Part shown: in pieces, positions 1 through 7,530 of the stretch | Layout: each line of letters opens with the position of its first letter | Numbering within the stretch: position 1 is the first letter of the stretch | From: JAKACA01 sp963769255 | Lineage (GTDB): Bacteria; Actinomycetota; Acidimicrobiia; Acidimicrobiales; Bog-793 | Length of the DNA: 64,000 nucleotides | Direction: 5' to 3' | Assembly (NCBI GenBank): GCA_963769255.1 | Contig: CAVYKV010000001.1 | Coordinates: 558,001-622,000 of the forward strand | Made by a program: the position numbers and the translations under genes | Notes under the pieces: generated by a model | Seen by the model: the letters and a program-made list of their open reading frames with translations, nothing else | The model's database searches: none | What the model was told of the DNA's origin: nothing

Positions 1-2
1 TC

Positions 3-380
3 GCCTCAGTGCGTGCCCTTACCGATCGGCGCGGCGCCGACGTCGTGTTCGAGGCCATCGGTACCATGCCGACCATCCGGATGGCGATAGCCGCCACCCG
101 CCGAGGAGGACAAACCATCCTCGTCGGAATGCCCGCGTACGATGCGGAACTGACGCTTGCACCGACCGCGGACCTGATCATGACGGCCCGAACAGTGAAG
201 GGATGCTGGTACGGCTCCGCGAACGTGCAGAGGGACATCCCTCGCCTGGTTCAGCTTCAGCAGGAGAACCGACTTCAGGTCGACGAGCTCATTTCGGCAA
301 CCATTGAGCTCGAGGACATCAATGCAGCACTGGCGGCTCTAGAGTCAGGAAAGGTTGCACGCACGATCATCAGATATTGA
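3..380 (+). CDS. Zn-dependent alcohol dehydrogenase, C-terminal part (cut by window start)
   Basis: The reading frame is open at the left edge, so only the last 126 or so codons are visible. What remains is the C-terminal half of a medium-chain dehydrogenase: GADVVFEAIG followed by a glycine-rich GGQTILVGMP segment (end of the NAD-binding Rossmann fold), then the TVKGCWYGS loop and the DINAALAALESGKVARTII tail typical of class III-like or aryl-alcohol dehydrogenases. These enzymes oxidise alcohols with NAD and two zinc ions. The zinc ligands lie upstream of the window. The gene faces a TetR gene tail-to-tail and precedes an acyl-CoA synthetase, a setting that suggests alcohol or fatty-acid catabolism. 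Substrate cannot be inferred. Confidence 0.85.
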   Translation, partial: ASVRALTDRRGADVVFEAIGTMPTIRMAIAATRRGGQTILVGMPAYDAELTLAPTADLIMTARTVKGCWYGSANVQRDIPRLVQLQQENRLQVDELISATIELEDINAALAALESGKVARTIIRY

Positions 381-409
381 TAAGCCACGAAGGCTCGCCA
401 GGTGAGGGA

Positions 410-1073
410 TCAGCTTGACGGAAGATCCAGACTGCGAACGGCACGGAGCGAAAGCGTAGCGTACTTGTCCGCCACTTCCTCCGCAGTCATCAGACCACCC
501 GGATGGAACCAACGAGCGACACCGATACTGGCCGATAGGATAAAGAAGGTTGCAGACCGCGTGTCATCGATCGCGAATTCCCCTGTAGCTACGCCGAGGG
601 ACAGAGCGCCTTCGATGAGTCCTTCAACTTCCCGTCGTAGCTTCACGATGGTGTTGCGCTTATCAGGCGAAAGTGCACGGAGGCCTTCGCTCGATATCCG
701 GGCGGAGTCGCTTTCCTCCGCATGGTAACGAACGTGAGCCTTGATGAGACCGGCGAGCCTTTGCGACGCTGTTCCTCCCTCCGAGGAGGCAACTGCCGCA
801 TGCATCCTCGTGAGCAACGATCTGTGCCCTTGCTCGATAATCGCAAAAAGGAGCTCTTCCTTTGAGCGATAGTGAACGTACAGACCGCCGGGACTCAGGT
901 GAGCCGCCGTTGCGATATCGCGGGTTGTCGTGCCGTGATAACTTCAGGTCTCCGAAGGCCTTCATTGCTTCGTGGAGCAAGCGATCCGCAGCGCCCGGAG
1001 CGTCCGGCTCTGCGGATCCACCACGGCGACGAGAGTCATGTGCACCGCGGGAACTGGAGCCGTCACGGGTCAC
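410..1073 (-). pseudogene. TetR/AcrR-family regulator, frameshifted in the helix-turn-helix
   Basis: The protein is split over two frames. The upstream frame (1073 to about 945) gives the first helix region, RLLHEAMKAFGDL, after a disordered N-terminus. The downstream frame (about 943 to 410) gives YHGTTTRDIATAAHLSPGG then LYVHYRSKEELLFAIIE, a textbook TetR DNA-binding motif, followed by a ligand-binding domain ending near SLRAVRSLDLPSS. Joining the two frames gives an ordinary TetR of about 215 residues. The break lies at 938-948, where one base too many separates GDL from YHGTT. Without repair the longest downstream piece starts at 817 and lacks the DNA-binding domain. Whether this is a real null allele or a sequencing error cannot be decided here. 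The start (GTG at 1073) is uncertain. Confidence 0.75.
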
Positions 1074-1224
1074 GGGTTTCCCATCGCCCGTCCTCGCCAG
1101 AAAGTGGCCTCGATCACGACGTCCACTCTAGTCGAGGCTGCGCAACGAGGCCGTCGTGGCTGGATGGTCACGGGATCGCAGCCCGCAGAGATCAAAGAAG
1201 CTGAAGAGGGAGGACGCTGTCAAA

Positions 1225-3474
1225 GTGAAATCCATCGCGGAAAGTGTGGTATCTGAGCGGATATCGCCAAGCGGGAGTGGACACGGCGCTGCAGTCGGGA
1301 AGGCGACGCACCAGGAAGCCTGGCGTGACGCGGCGTTGGAGCGGCTATTTGCGCCGAAAGCCATTGCCGTCGTCGGGGCATCGACTCGTGATGGCTACGG
1401 CCTGCGTTGCATCCGAAATCTCGTGTCCTTGGGATATTCCGGTCGGATCTACCCGGTCAATCCGAAGTATTCGGAGATCGATGGTTTACTCTGCTTTCCT
1501 TCGTTGGCTGAGATCCCGTCCGACGTCGACGCAGCCGCGATTGCGCTTCCAGCCAGCATGGTGGAGTCGATTGTCGCGGAGGCGGCGCGAGCGCAAGTCC
1601 CGAATGTCGTTGTCTTCGCGAGTGGCCTTGGCGAAGGGGTTTTCCGGGGTCAGTCTGTCGGCGCAGGGACGCTGCGTCGACTTGCGCAATCAAGCAAGAT
1701 CAACCTCGTGGGTCCCAACTGCTTGGGCGTCATCAGCTATGCGAGCCGTTCGGCGATGTGGGTTGACCCTGTGTCACCAGAGCATGCGGGTACTACGGAA
1801 GGCGTGGCGCTCATCTCGCAGAGTGGTGGCCTGGCCTTGACCATGATGAGCCCCGAGAGGCGCCTCAAGCTGACGCATGTGGTGTCATGCGGCAACCAGC
1901 TGGACTTCGGTGTCGCGGAGGCGATCCGATTCCTCGCCGCCCAGGACGGCGTCAGCGTCGTGGCAATGCTGATCGAGGGGCTACCAGACATCGCGGGCTT
2001 TCGAGAGGCAGCCCGGCTCGCCCGAGACCGGGGCGTCTGTCTAGCAGTCCTCAAGATCGGGAAGTCACAGGCGAGCGCTCGGGCGACGATTGCCCATACG
2101 GGTACGCTGTCGGGGTCTCGGGCCTTGTATAGGGCGTTGTTTCGACAGGAGGACATCATCGAAGTTGGTGACATCGACGAGCTGGTGTCGGTGTGTCAGC
2201 TCGTTACCAATCCCAAGCGTCCTACGGGCCGCCGGCTGGTCGCGATGGCCGACTCCGGAGGTGCGTGCGGACTGATTGCCGATGCTGCAGTCGAGGCGGG
2301 ACTAGAGGTGGACGAGCTGCCCCCTGAGAGCTCGGAGCAGTTGCGGAACCTCCTTCCATCGTACGCGAATCTCGGGAACCCGTTAGATGTCACTGCCTCG
2401 TTGTGGGGTAGGCGTAATGGCTTTCGGGAAGTCTCCCGGGCCATGGCGGACGCTGGGCGCGGCGATGTGCTCGTGTGCGCGATCGGATCGGCGCCGACCG
2501 AGGATGCCGGAATTTCCGAGCAGTGGGGTGCGATGGTTGACGGCTACGGCGACACGGCAAGGTCTCTCGACGTCCCGGTCGTGGGTCTCGTCACCGTCGG
2601 TGCAATGCAGGGTTCTGTCTTCGATCGGATCGCGGAGGCGGGCTTGGTGCCCATCAGCGGGCTGCGGTCGGGACTGAGCGCCGTCGGGCAGGTGGCGGGT
2701 TTCTTCGCTTCAACGGCGCGAGAGGCAGACCGGAAAGGTGCGGTGCGGGAGCGGAGCCCAGGGTCAGCCAGGCGGCGACGGGCCGGACTCGGGGTGATCG
2801 GCAACTCGCAGGAGCACCACACGGAGGGTGAAGCCAAGCGGCTGCTAGCTATCTACGGCGTGCCGACTCCTCCGGGCGGTACGGCGGCATCGGCGACGGC
2901 AGCCTTAGAGATCGCCCGCAGCGTCGGTTACCCAGTTGTGGCGAAGCTCGAAGTCAGAGGTATTCATCACAAGACCGACCTCGGTGGGGTGAAGACGGAC
3001 ATTCGTTCGGGTCGGGAACTGCGGACAGTGGTGGGAAGATTGCTGGCCCTCGGAAGGGAAGTGACGGGGGATCGGTCGGCTGCCTGCGTGCGAATCGAGC
3101 GGCACGTGCGCACCGAGTGCGAGGTGCTGGTCGCGGGCAGGCGGGACGATGACTTCGGTGCGGTGCTCTCCGTCGCGGCCGGTGGCATCTACACCGAGGC
3201 GTTGGCCGATGTGACGGAACGACTGTTGCCGGTGGGCACCTTTGACATCTCGGAGATGCTCGACGAGCTGCGCCTTGGGAGGGTGCTGAGTGGGTACAGA
3301 GGACAAGACGGCCTGAACCGCAAGGGACTCATAGGGATGATCGCCGGCGTGGCGGCGCTCGTGGCCGAGCTGCCCGAGGTGCGAGAGCTGGAGGTGAACC
3401 CGGTGGCCTTCGACGCCGTCGAGCGGCAGTGGTACGCGCTGGATGCGCTGCTCGTGTCCAACGGTTCCTCATAG
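1225..3474 (+). CDS. Acyl-CoA synthetase, ADP/NDP-forming type (acetate-CoA ligase-like)
   Basis: This single chain of about 749 residues fuses the alpha and beta parts of NDP-forming acyl-CoA synthetases. It opens with a CoA-binding Rossmann domain (LFAPKAIAVVGASTRDGYG, with a proline-rich GRIYPVNPKY loop). Ligase CoA-type domains follow (LVGPNCLGVISY; VALISQSGGLALTMM; CLAVLKIGKS, then AHTGTLSGS carrying the phospho-acceptor His). An ATP-grasp domain lies in the last 230 residues (LLAIYGVPTPPGG, YPVVAKLEVRGIHHKTDLGG, VRELEVNPVAFD). The enzyme activates a carboxylate to its CoA thioester with ATP. I chose GTG 1225, preceded by GGGAGGA, because the family begins just before LFAPKAIAVVG. An in-frame ATG at 1156 would add 23 residues. 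Its substrate is unknown. Confidence 0.88.
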   Translation: MKSIAESVVSERISPSGSGHGAAVGKATHQEAWRDAALERLFAPKAIAVVGASTRDGYGLRCIRNLVSLGYSGRIYPVNPKYSEIDGLLCFPSLAEIPSDVDAAAIALPASMVESIVAEAARAQVPNVVVFASGLGEGVFRGQSVGAGTLRRLAQSSKINLVGPNCLGVISYASRSAMWVDPVSPEHAGTTEGVALISQSGGLALTMMSPERRLKLTHVVSCGNQLDFGVAEAIRFLAAQDGVSVVAMLIEGLPDIAGFREAARLARDRGVCLAVLKIGKSQASARATIAHTGTLSGSRALYRALFRQEDIIEVGDIDELVSVCQLVTNPKRPTGRRLVAMADSGGACGLIADAAVEAGLEVDELPPESSEQLRNLLPSYANLGNPLDVTASLWGRRNGFREVSRAMADAGRGDVLVCAIGSAPTEDAGISEQWGAMVDGYGDTARSLDVPVVGLVTVGAMQGSVFDRIAEAGLVPISGLRSGLSAVGQVAGFFASTAREADRKGAVRERSPGSARRRRAGLGVIGNSQEHHTEGEAKRLLAIYGVPTPPGGTAASATAALEIARSVGYPVVAKLEVRGIHHKTDLGGVKTDIRSGRELRTVVGRLLALGREVTGDRSAACVRIERHVRTECEVLVAGRRDDDFGAVLSVAAGGIYTEALADVTERLLPVGTFDISEMLDELRLGRVLSGYRGQDGLNRKGLIGMIAGVAALVAELPEVRELEVNPVAFDAVERQWYALDALLVSNGSS

Positions 3475-3599
3475 GGCTCCTCGGGCTCGCGTGGCGTCAC
3501 CATGCCTTCGACTGCGAGGAACGGGGCGACGCTCTGGCGGGTTACCGAGCGAGGCTCGGGCTCGACCAACATCACAGAGCGCGCGGCGAAGTTCGGGGC

Positions 3600-3790
3600 G
3601 GTCGTCAGGGCGGCAATCGTCCTCAGCTCCTGGTCGCGCACGCAGCGGGGCGAGGGCGGCCGCTTCTTTCTCACGTAGTAGGTGTTCGGGGCGATCGCAC
3701 AGCCGTGCTCGGTGAGCACCCTGCAGATCGGCTCGACCCCGAAGCGGTGACGGTACTCGTCGATGAAGGCGACTATCTCGGAGGTTGGCG
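3600..3790 (-). pseudogene. IS3-family transposase OrfB, N-terminal remnant
   Basis: In the frame -1 to orfA the minus strand reads EIVAFIDEYRHRFGVEPICR, then VLTEHGCAIAPNTYYVRKKR and RCVRDQEL. This is the conserved N-terminus of IS3 OrfB integrases (the FGVEPICRVL and IAPSTYY region). Homology stops at about 3610, well before the DDE catalytic core, and the frame then runs antisense into unrelated sequence, so roughly three quarters of the gene are gone. With orfA this is a dead deletion derivative. A C-terminal IS3 OrfB fragment at 4737-4976 is on the same strand but lies upstream rather than downstream of this piece. It must come from another copy or from a rearrangement. Confidence 0.7.
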
Positions 3791-4102
3791 GTCGAGCTCC
3801 GCCCCGAAGAAATGGGCCGCTGCCTTCAGGATCTCGTTGGCCCGCAGCTCCTTCACCTCTCGCTCGAGCTCGCGGATCTTCTGGCGCTCGTCGGTCGTGA
3901 GCCCGGGACGCTTGCCGGCGTCGGTCTCGGCGCGGCGCACCCAGATGCGCAGGGTCTCGTGGTTGATGCCGAGCTTGGCCGAGATGGACTCGATCGCCTT
4001 CCACTGCGACGGGTACTCGTGCTCGTGCTCGACGACCATCCGCACGGCTCGCTCTCGTACTTCTGCGGGGTAGGGAGGTCGGCCCCCTGTCGCGATCGAG
4101 AC
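3773..4102 (-). pseudogene. IS3-family transposase OrfA, 5' end missing
   Basis: The minus strand encodes RPPYPAEVRERAVRMVVEH, a helix-turn-helix ending in LRIWVRRAETDAGKRPG, then a leucine-zipper segment (ERQKIRELEREVKELRANEI) and AAAHFFGAELDRQPPR. These are the OrfA hallmarks of IS3-family elements, where OrfA binds the inverted repeats and is fused to OrfB by a programmed -1 frameshift. Family resemblance begins at about 4090, and upstream residues look unrelated with no convincing start codon, so the 5' end is probably lost. A partial orfB follows in the -1 frame. The element lies against a truncated PucR-type gene, which suggests that insertion or later deletion cut that gene. Confidence 0.75.
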
Positions 4103-4103
4103 G

Positions 4104-4445
4104 GTGGTGCTCGCGGATGCGGGTCGCGCTCGCCTCTTTTCGGAGCACGTTCTCGGATCACTCGCGGGCGGCGACCCAAGGACAATCAGACTCCGCGACA
4201 CACTTCGGGCTTACTGCAACTCGAATCAGAGCGCGGCGTTGGCAGCCCGAGAGTTAGGCATCGCCGAGCGTACAGTGCGGCACCGTCTGCAGGCAGCCGA
4301 AGCTCAGCTCGGGAGCTTCGCGAGTGTGCAGAAGTTGGCCCTCGCGTTACGGATCTTCGATGCCCTCGAAGCGCATGACATGCGGCGCCTGGCCGGGGGC
4401 GAGTCCGAGGAAGACTCGTCATCGGCAGCCGGCTGGCGACCGTGA
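4104..4445 (+). pseudogene. PucR/CdaR-type regulator, C-terminal helix-turn-helix fragment
   Basis: The frame encodes LRDTLRAYCNSNQSAALAAR followed by ELGIAERTVRHRLQAAEAQLG. This is the HTH_30 motif that closes PucR, CdaR and similar regulators. The long N-terminal sensor part that such proteins need is absent. The sequence immediately upstream is the 5' end of an IS3 orfA reading away on the other strand. The fragment therefore looks like the decapitated 3' end of a regulator cut by IS3. The codons before about 4137 may not belong to the original gene. It is unlikely to be functional alone. Confidence 0.65.
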
Positions 4446-4625
4446 GCCGTCGAGACGACCGGAACTCTTCACGAGTCGAATCGTTTCTGTAGCCAGACTT
4501 GTAGCCAAGGGATCGACCGGGCCGGAACGAGGCCGAACAACTCTGAACAAAATGCCCAGCTCACGAGGACGGTCCGGATCAGTCTGAACGATTGCGGACA
4601 GCCTTGAAGTCTCTGGCAGTCAAGT

Positions 4626-4657
4626 GGCCGCGGATTCAAGTCCCGCCGTCTCCACCA
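4626..4657 (+). other. tRNA/tmRNA 3'-end-like sequence, probable attachment-site remnant
   Basis: The 32 bases contain a T-arm (GCGGA-TTCAAGT-CCCGC, with four of five stem pairs), a seven-base acceptor-like strand (CGTCTCC), a discriminator A and an encoded CCA. No anticodon arm or 5' half precedes it, so this is not a complete tRNA gene. Tyrosine integrases commonly use tRNA or tmRNA 3' ends as attB, and integration regenerates a short 3' copy at the distal end. I read this as such a leftover att site. No phage-type integrase of matching kind is visible next to it. The upstream 180 bases (4446-4625) hold no gene. Confidence 0.55.
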
Positions 4658-4736
4658 TCAATTTCCCTGCTCACGACCGCTTTCAGGAAGCTCGTTAGTC
4701 GCTCCGGCGCGTGTCAACCTTTCTGAGACGGATTTC

Positions 4737-4976
4737 TCACTGATTTGATGAGTCGACTGGCTCCTCCTTCGGTTGGTTGATCCACGCCACCGCCGGAATC
4801 GCCGGCGGTGTCGGCGGTCTGCGGACGAAGCGCTCGGGATGGGCGGCGTAGGCGTCGAGCAGGACGACGCCGCGCTGCTTGCTGATCGCCTCGGCGCGTC
4901 CGTAGTGGACGTCGGCCGGCGCGTGAAGGCCAATGCCGGAGTGACGGTGGTCCTCGTTGTACCAGCGGAAAAAGGG
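4737..4976 (-). pseudogene. IS3-family transposase OrfB, C-terminal fragment
   Basis: In the minus frame ending at the TGA of 4737-4739 the sequence reads DPFFRWYNEDHRHSGIGLHA, then PADVHYGRAEAI, LDAYAAHPERFVRRPPTPP and AVAWINQPKEEPVDSSNQ. This is the characteristic C-terminus of IS3-type integrase catalytic domains, including WYN..HRHSGIG around the catalytic Glu region. The upstream side stops at an ISL3 end (GGGTCTTC starting at 4975), so this copy was interrupted or truncated by that ISL3 insertion. The rest of orfB is not found on the far side of the ISL3 element, so flanking material was also lost. Confidence 0.75.
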
Positions 4977-6306
4977 GTCTTCTGCCGGTCTCGTGGGTCA
5001 GGTGGCCCAAGGTAGTGACGGAGCGATGCCAGCCCTGTCCAGCATGATCATGGTGATGAAGCTCTGCGGGTCGTGGAACCCTCGGGCGGCCGAGCGGATA
5101 CGGCCGATGGCGGCGTTGTTCGACTCCGAGATGCCCGTTCGTGAGCTTCCACTCGAGGGTCGCTTCGATCGACGCCCGGTAGTGGCGGATGGTGCGGGCC
5201 AGCTTCACGAAGGGAGCCAGCTTCGACCGGCTGGCGTAGGAGAGCCAGTCGTCGAGGGCCCGGCAGGCGGCGAAAAAGGGCATGGAGAGGATGTCGCGCA
5301 GCTCCTCCTTGAGCTGCCAGGCCCGCAGCGTCCGCTTGTTGGCGCCCTCGAGGTCGCGGATGGTGCCCTTCTGCTTGGGGGAGAGGTTCTCCCAGTTGCG
5401 CAGGAGCAACCAGCGCAGGCCCTTGAACTCCTTGGCGGCTCTTGCCCCGCCGCTTTTGCGCAGGTGGTTCCACTCCTGCCGGCGCACCTCGTCGAGGGCG
5501 GCCGTCGCCCAGCTCACGAGGTGGAAGGTGTCGAGGCAGACAAGGGCGCCGGGGGCGCGCTCGGCCACCACGGTGCGGATCCACTCCGCCCCCTTGCAGC
5601 TGACGAACTGGAGGGCTTCGGAGCGCTCCGTGCCGAGGGCGTCGAAGAAGGAGTGCACCGTCTCCTTCGTACGACCCTTGGCCGCCCAGATGACCTTGCC
5701 GCTGAGGTGATCACAGACGACGGTGAGGTACCGCTGTCCCTTCTTGTACTTCACCTCGTCGACGGCGACGGCGACGAGGCCGCCGAGCAGGTCGACACGC
5801 CCGAGGGCCTCGGTGGCGACGCGCACGCAGGCGTTGTTGACCGCCCGCCAGCTGATCTCGTAGCGCCGGGCCACGGCCAGCTTGTTCGAGCAGATGGCGT
5901 CGAAGACGACGAGGTCCTCGAAGGCGCGCGAGAACCAGCTGTCGTGACGGGCCCACGGGACCTCCACCACCGTCGGGCCGTGGGCTGGGCAGCTCACCCT
6001 CGGAGCAGCCGAGACGATCTCGCTCGTGGCGAAGCCGACGTCGACGTGGCGCCACGAACGGGTCCCGCCGCCGTTGTCGAACCAGGGAGCGACGAGCCCG
6101 CAGCGCCCGCAGCGTCCTCTCGAGCCCGACCTCTGACGTAGCCACACGACGAGCTTGGGCCGACCGCCCGCCTCGACGAGATCGAAGTCGCTGATCACCA
6201 CCGATGCACACAAGCCGAGCAGCTTTCTCAGTACGCTCGTGACGCGCACGCCTTCCTCCTCCTCGATTTTCAGCCGTGACAGCCGGAAACCGTAGGCAGG
6301 AGAAGG
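4975..6306 (-). mobile_element. ISL3-family insertion sequence, copy 1 (degenerate)
   Basis: The left end at 4975 begins GGGTCTTC, the usual start of ISL3-family terminal repeats, and continues to GTGGGTCA just beyond the transposase stop codon. The right end is only approximate. The stretch 6276-6306 resembles the inverse of the left end imperfectly, and I could not define a target duplication. The element holds one transposase gene with a frameshift. It abuts an IS3 orfB fragment on the left and truncates the ritC gene of RIT-2 on the right. It therefore arrived after both, or mediated the deletion that joined them. Confidence 0.6.
4998..6249 (-). pseudogene. ISL3-family transposase, C-terminal frameshift
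   Basis: The N-terminus holds the ISL3 zinc-binding region (GRCGRCGLVAPWFD, CPAHGP) and a helix-turn-helix. The DDE catalytic core follows, with VAVDEVKYKKGQRYLTVV (first Asp), VCLDTFHLVSWA (second Asp) and a basic central part. Near 5134 a one-base shift breaks the frame. Beyond it the other frame encodes ISESNNAAIGRIRSAARGFH and FITMIMLDRAGIAPSLPWAT with a stop at 4998. That segment includes the catalytic Glu region (SESNNA), so the unrepaired product lacks it. Repaired length would be about 416 residues, normal for the family. Without repair the frame reads through into the IS3 fragment. Confidence 0.8.
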
Positions 6307-6329
6307 CGTGTTGCCGCGGATGGTCGGGA

Positions 6330-7264
6330 TCAGACGGGGTCAGGCACCCACGAAGGCGTCACAAGACCCAATTTCATGTCGGCGTGCAGATAGAACCCAT
6401 AGGTCGTGGAGATCTGCTCGTGCCCGAGCCAGAGCGCGATGATCGTGATCTCGACCCCGGCGGCCAATAATCTCATGGCGCAGGTGTGCCTCAATGTGTG
6501 GGTGGTGACCGGTTTGGCCAGTAACGACGGGCACTTTGTGGCTGCCTGGCCGACATGAAGGCTGACCCGCCGCTCGATGGCGTCACGGCTCATGTGCCTT
6601 CCGGTAGTTGTCGGGAACAGTGGATCGTCGGGATCGCCACCGCGTTCGTCCAGCCATGCGCGCAGCACCGCCACCGTCTCCGGAACGAGCGGAGTGCACC
6701 GTTCCTTCCGACCTTTCCCTATTACATGGACGTTGGCTCCTCGCTCAAGCGTCACGTCCTTACAGACGAGGCCGGCGAGTTCGGAGATGCGGGGCCAGCC
6801 TGGATGGCGGTAACGAGCATGGCGTGGTCCCGGCGCCCGGTCCAGGAGTCGAGGGCGCACGCACCGATCAGAGCGCCAACCTCCTCGTCGTCCATGTAGA
6901 CGACGAGGTTGCGCACGAAACGCTTCGGCGGGATCGCGAGCACGCGCTGGATCGAGCCGGCGTGCTCAGGATGCTTTAGGGCGGCGTAGCCGAAAAGCGA
7001 GTGGATGCCAGCCAGCCTGTTGTTGCGAGTGCGCACGCTGTTGTGCCTGACGGCCTCGAGATGCTGCAGGAAGTCCCCGACGCATGACGCATCGATATCG
7101 CCGAAGTCGAGGTCGGACGGACGTTTCCCCGCCCGTTCAGAGGCGAACCGGAGGAGGAGGCGGAACGTGTCGCGGTAGGCGGCGACAGTGTTCGGGCTGG
7201 CACCGCGTTGGTTGGCCAGCCGATCGGTGAAGAACGCCTGCAGAGTCGAGGCGAGCGCGCTCAC
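6330..7264 (-). pseudogene. RitC-type tyrosine recombinase of RIT-2 (frameshifted and 3'-truncated)
   Basis: The N-terminal core-binding domain (ALASTLQAFFTDRLANQRGA, then SPNTVAAYRDTFRLLLRFA) is followed by the catalytic domain with the Arg-I motif GWPRISELAGL, the HTLRHTCAMRLL box (HxxR) and IALWLGHEQISTTYGFYLH (second His and Tyr). This matches the third recombinase of RIT elements. A one-base shift near 6800 splits Arg-I from the N-terminal half. After LHADM (about 6372) the residues no longer resemble the plus-strand RitC, which continues for about 40 residues. An ISL3 element starts just beyond, so it cut the 3' end. The GTG start at 7264 overlaps the preceding ritB stop by four bases, as in intact RIT trios. 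Confidence 0.75.
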
Positions 7265-7462
7265 GAGCGGTACGTCGCGCTGCGGAAGCGAGCCGCGACG
7301 AGTTCCATCAGCTCGGGAGCAGCCGACAGGTACCAGTACGTGCTGACGGCGTTCAGATGCCCGAGATAGGCCGATAGCCAGGGCATTGTCGACTCGACAT
7401 CGGTGCCGGAGCGGTAGCACTCGATCAGCACCCTGACAACGAAGCTGTGCCGGAGATCGTGC
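7261..7462 (-). pseudogene. RitB-type tyrosine recombinase, C-terminal fragment
   Basis: The fragment reads KHDLRHSFVVRVLIECYRSG, then WLSAYLGHLNAVSTYWYLS and AAPELMELVAARFRSATYRS with a stop. It contains the HxLRHSF box, the GH motif and the nucleophilic Tyr of the catalytic domain, but nothing of the N-terminal two thirds. It begins at a 20-bp perfect palindrome (7463-7482) that touches the left end of RIT-1. An N-terminal RitB piece on the same strand ends on the other side of RIT-1 (12429-13147) at the same His-Asp codons. The residues just before them differ (RLK here, PRI there), so the two halves may not be one gene. Confidence 0.75.
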
Positions 7463-7482
7463 TTAAGCCGAATTCGGCTTAA
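7463..7482. repeat. 20-bp perfect palindrome abutting the left end of RIT-1
   Basis: The sequence TTAAGCCGAATTCGGCTTAA equals its own reverse complement. Five bases (CCACG) separate it from the first core repeat of the RIT-1 left terminus. On the minus strand its outer half could be the natural codons preceding KHDLRHSF of the ritB fragment, with the inner half an inverted copy. The ritA-proximal end of RIT-2 also abuts a perfect palindrome (14480-14511). Confidence 0.85.
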
Positions 7483-7487
7483 CCACG

Positions 7488-7516
7488 ATTATGCCGACAT
7501 TCGCGTTATGCCGACG
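7488..7516 (+). repeat. RIT-1 left terminus, outer pair of core repeats
   Basis: Cores at 7488-7499 (ATTATGCCGACA) and 7505-7516 (GTTATGCCGACG) are in direct orientation with 5 bp between them. They are the mirror image of 12400-12428. The inner inverted core of this end is at 9164-9175 (TGTCGGCATAAC), displaced by the ISL3 insertion. Confidence 0.85.
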
Positions 7517-7522
7517 TTCTCA

Positions 7523-7530
7523 AGAAACTG
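7523..7530. repeat. Left target-site duplication of ISL3 copy 2
   Basis: AGAAACTG here is repeated directly at 9127-9134 on the other side of the element. Removing the element plus one octamer restores the 43-bp spacer seen at the other RIT ends, which independently supports it as a true duplication. Confidence 0.9.

Noticed and set aside
4626..4657. A complete tRNA gene
   Set aside because: Only the T-arm and acceptor 3' strand are present. No D-arm, anticodon arm or 5' acceptor strand precedes them.
7463..7482. The palindrome resembles the joined arms of a TA-cloning linker (EcoRI site in the middle)
   Set aside because: Flanking sequence is continuous RIT/ritB DNA with no vector sequence, and a second unrelated palindrome occupies the equivalent place at RIT-2. 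Chance likeness is more plausible.
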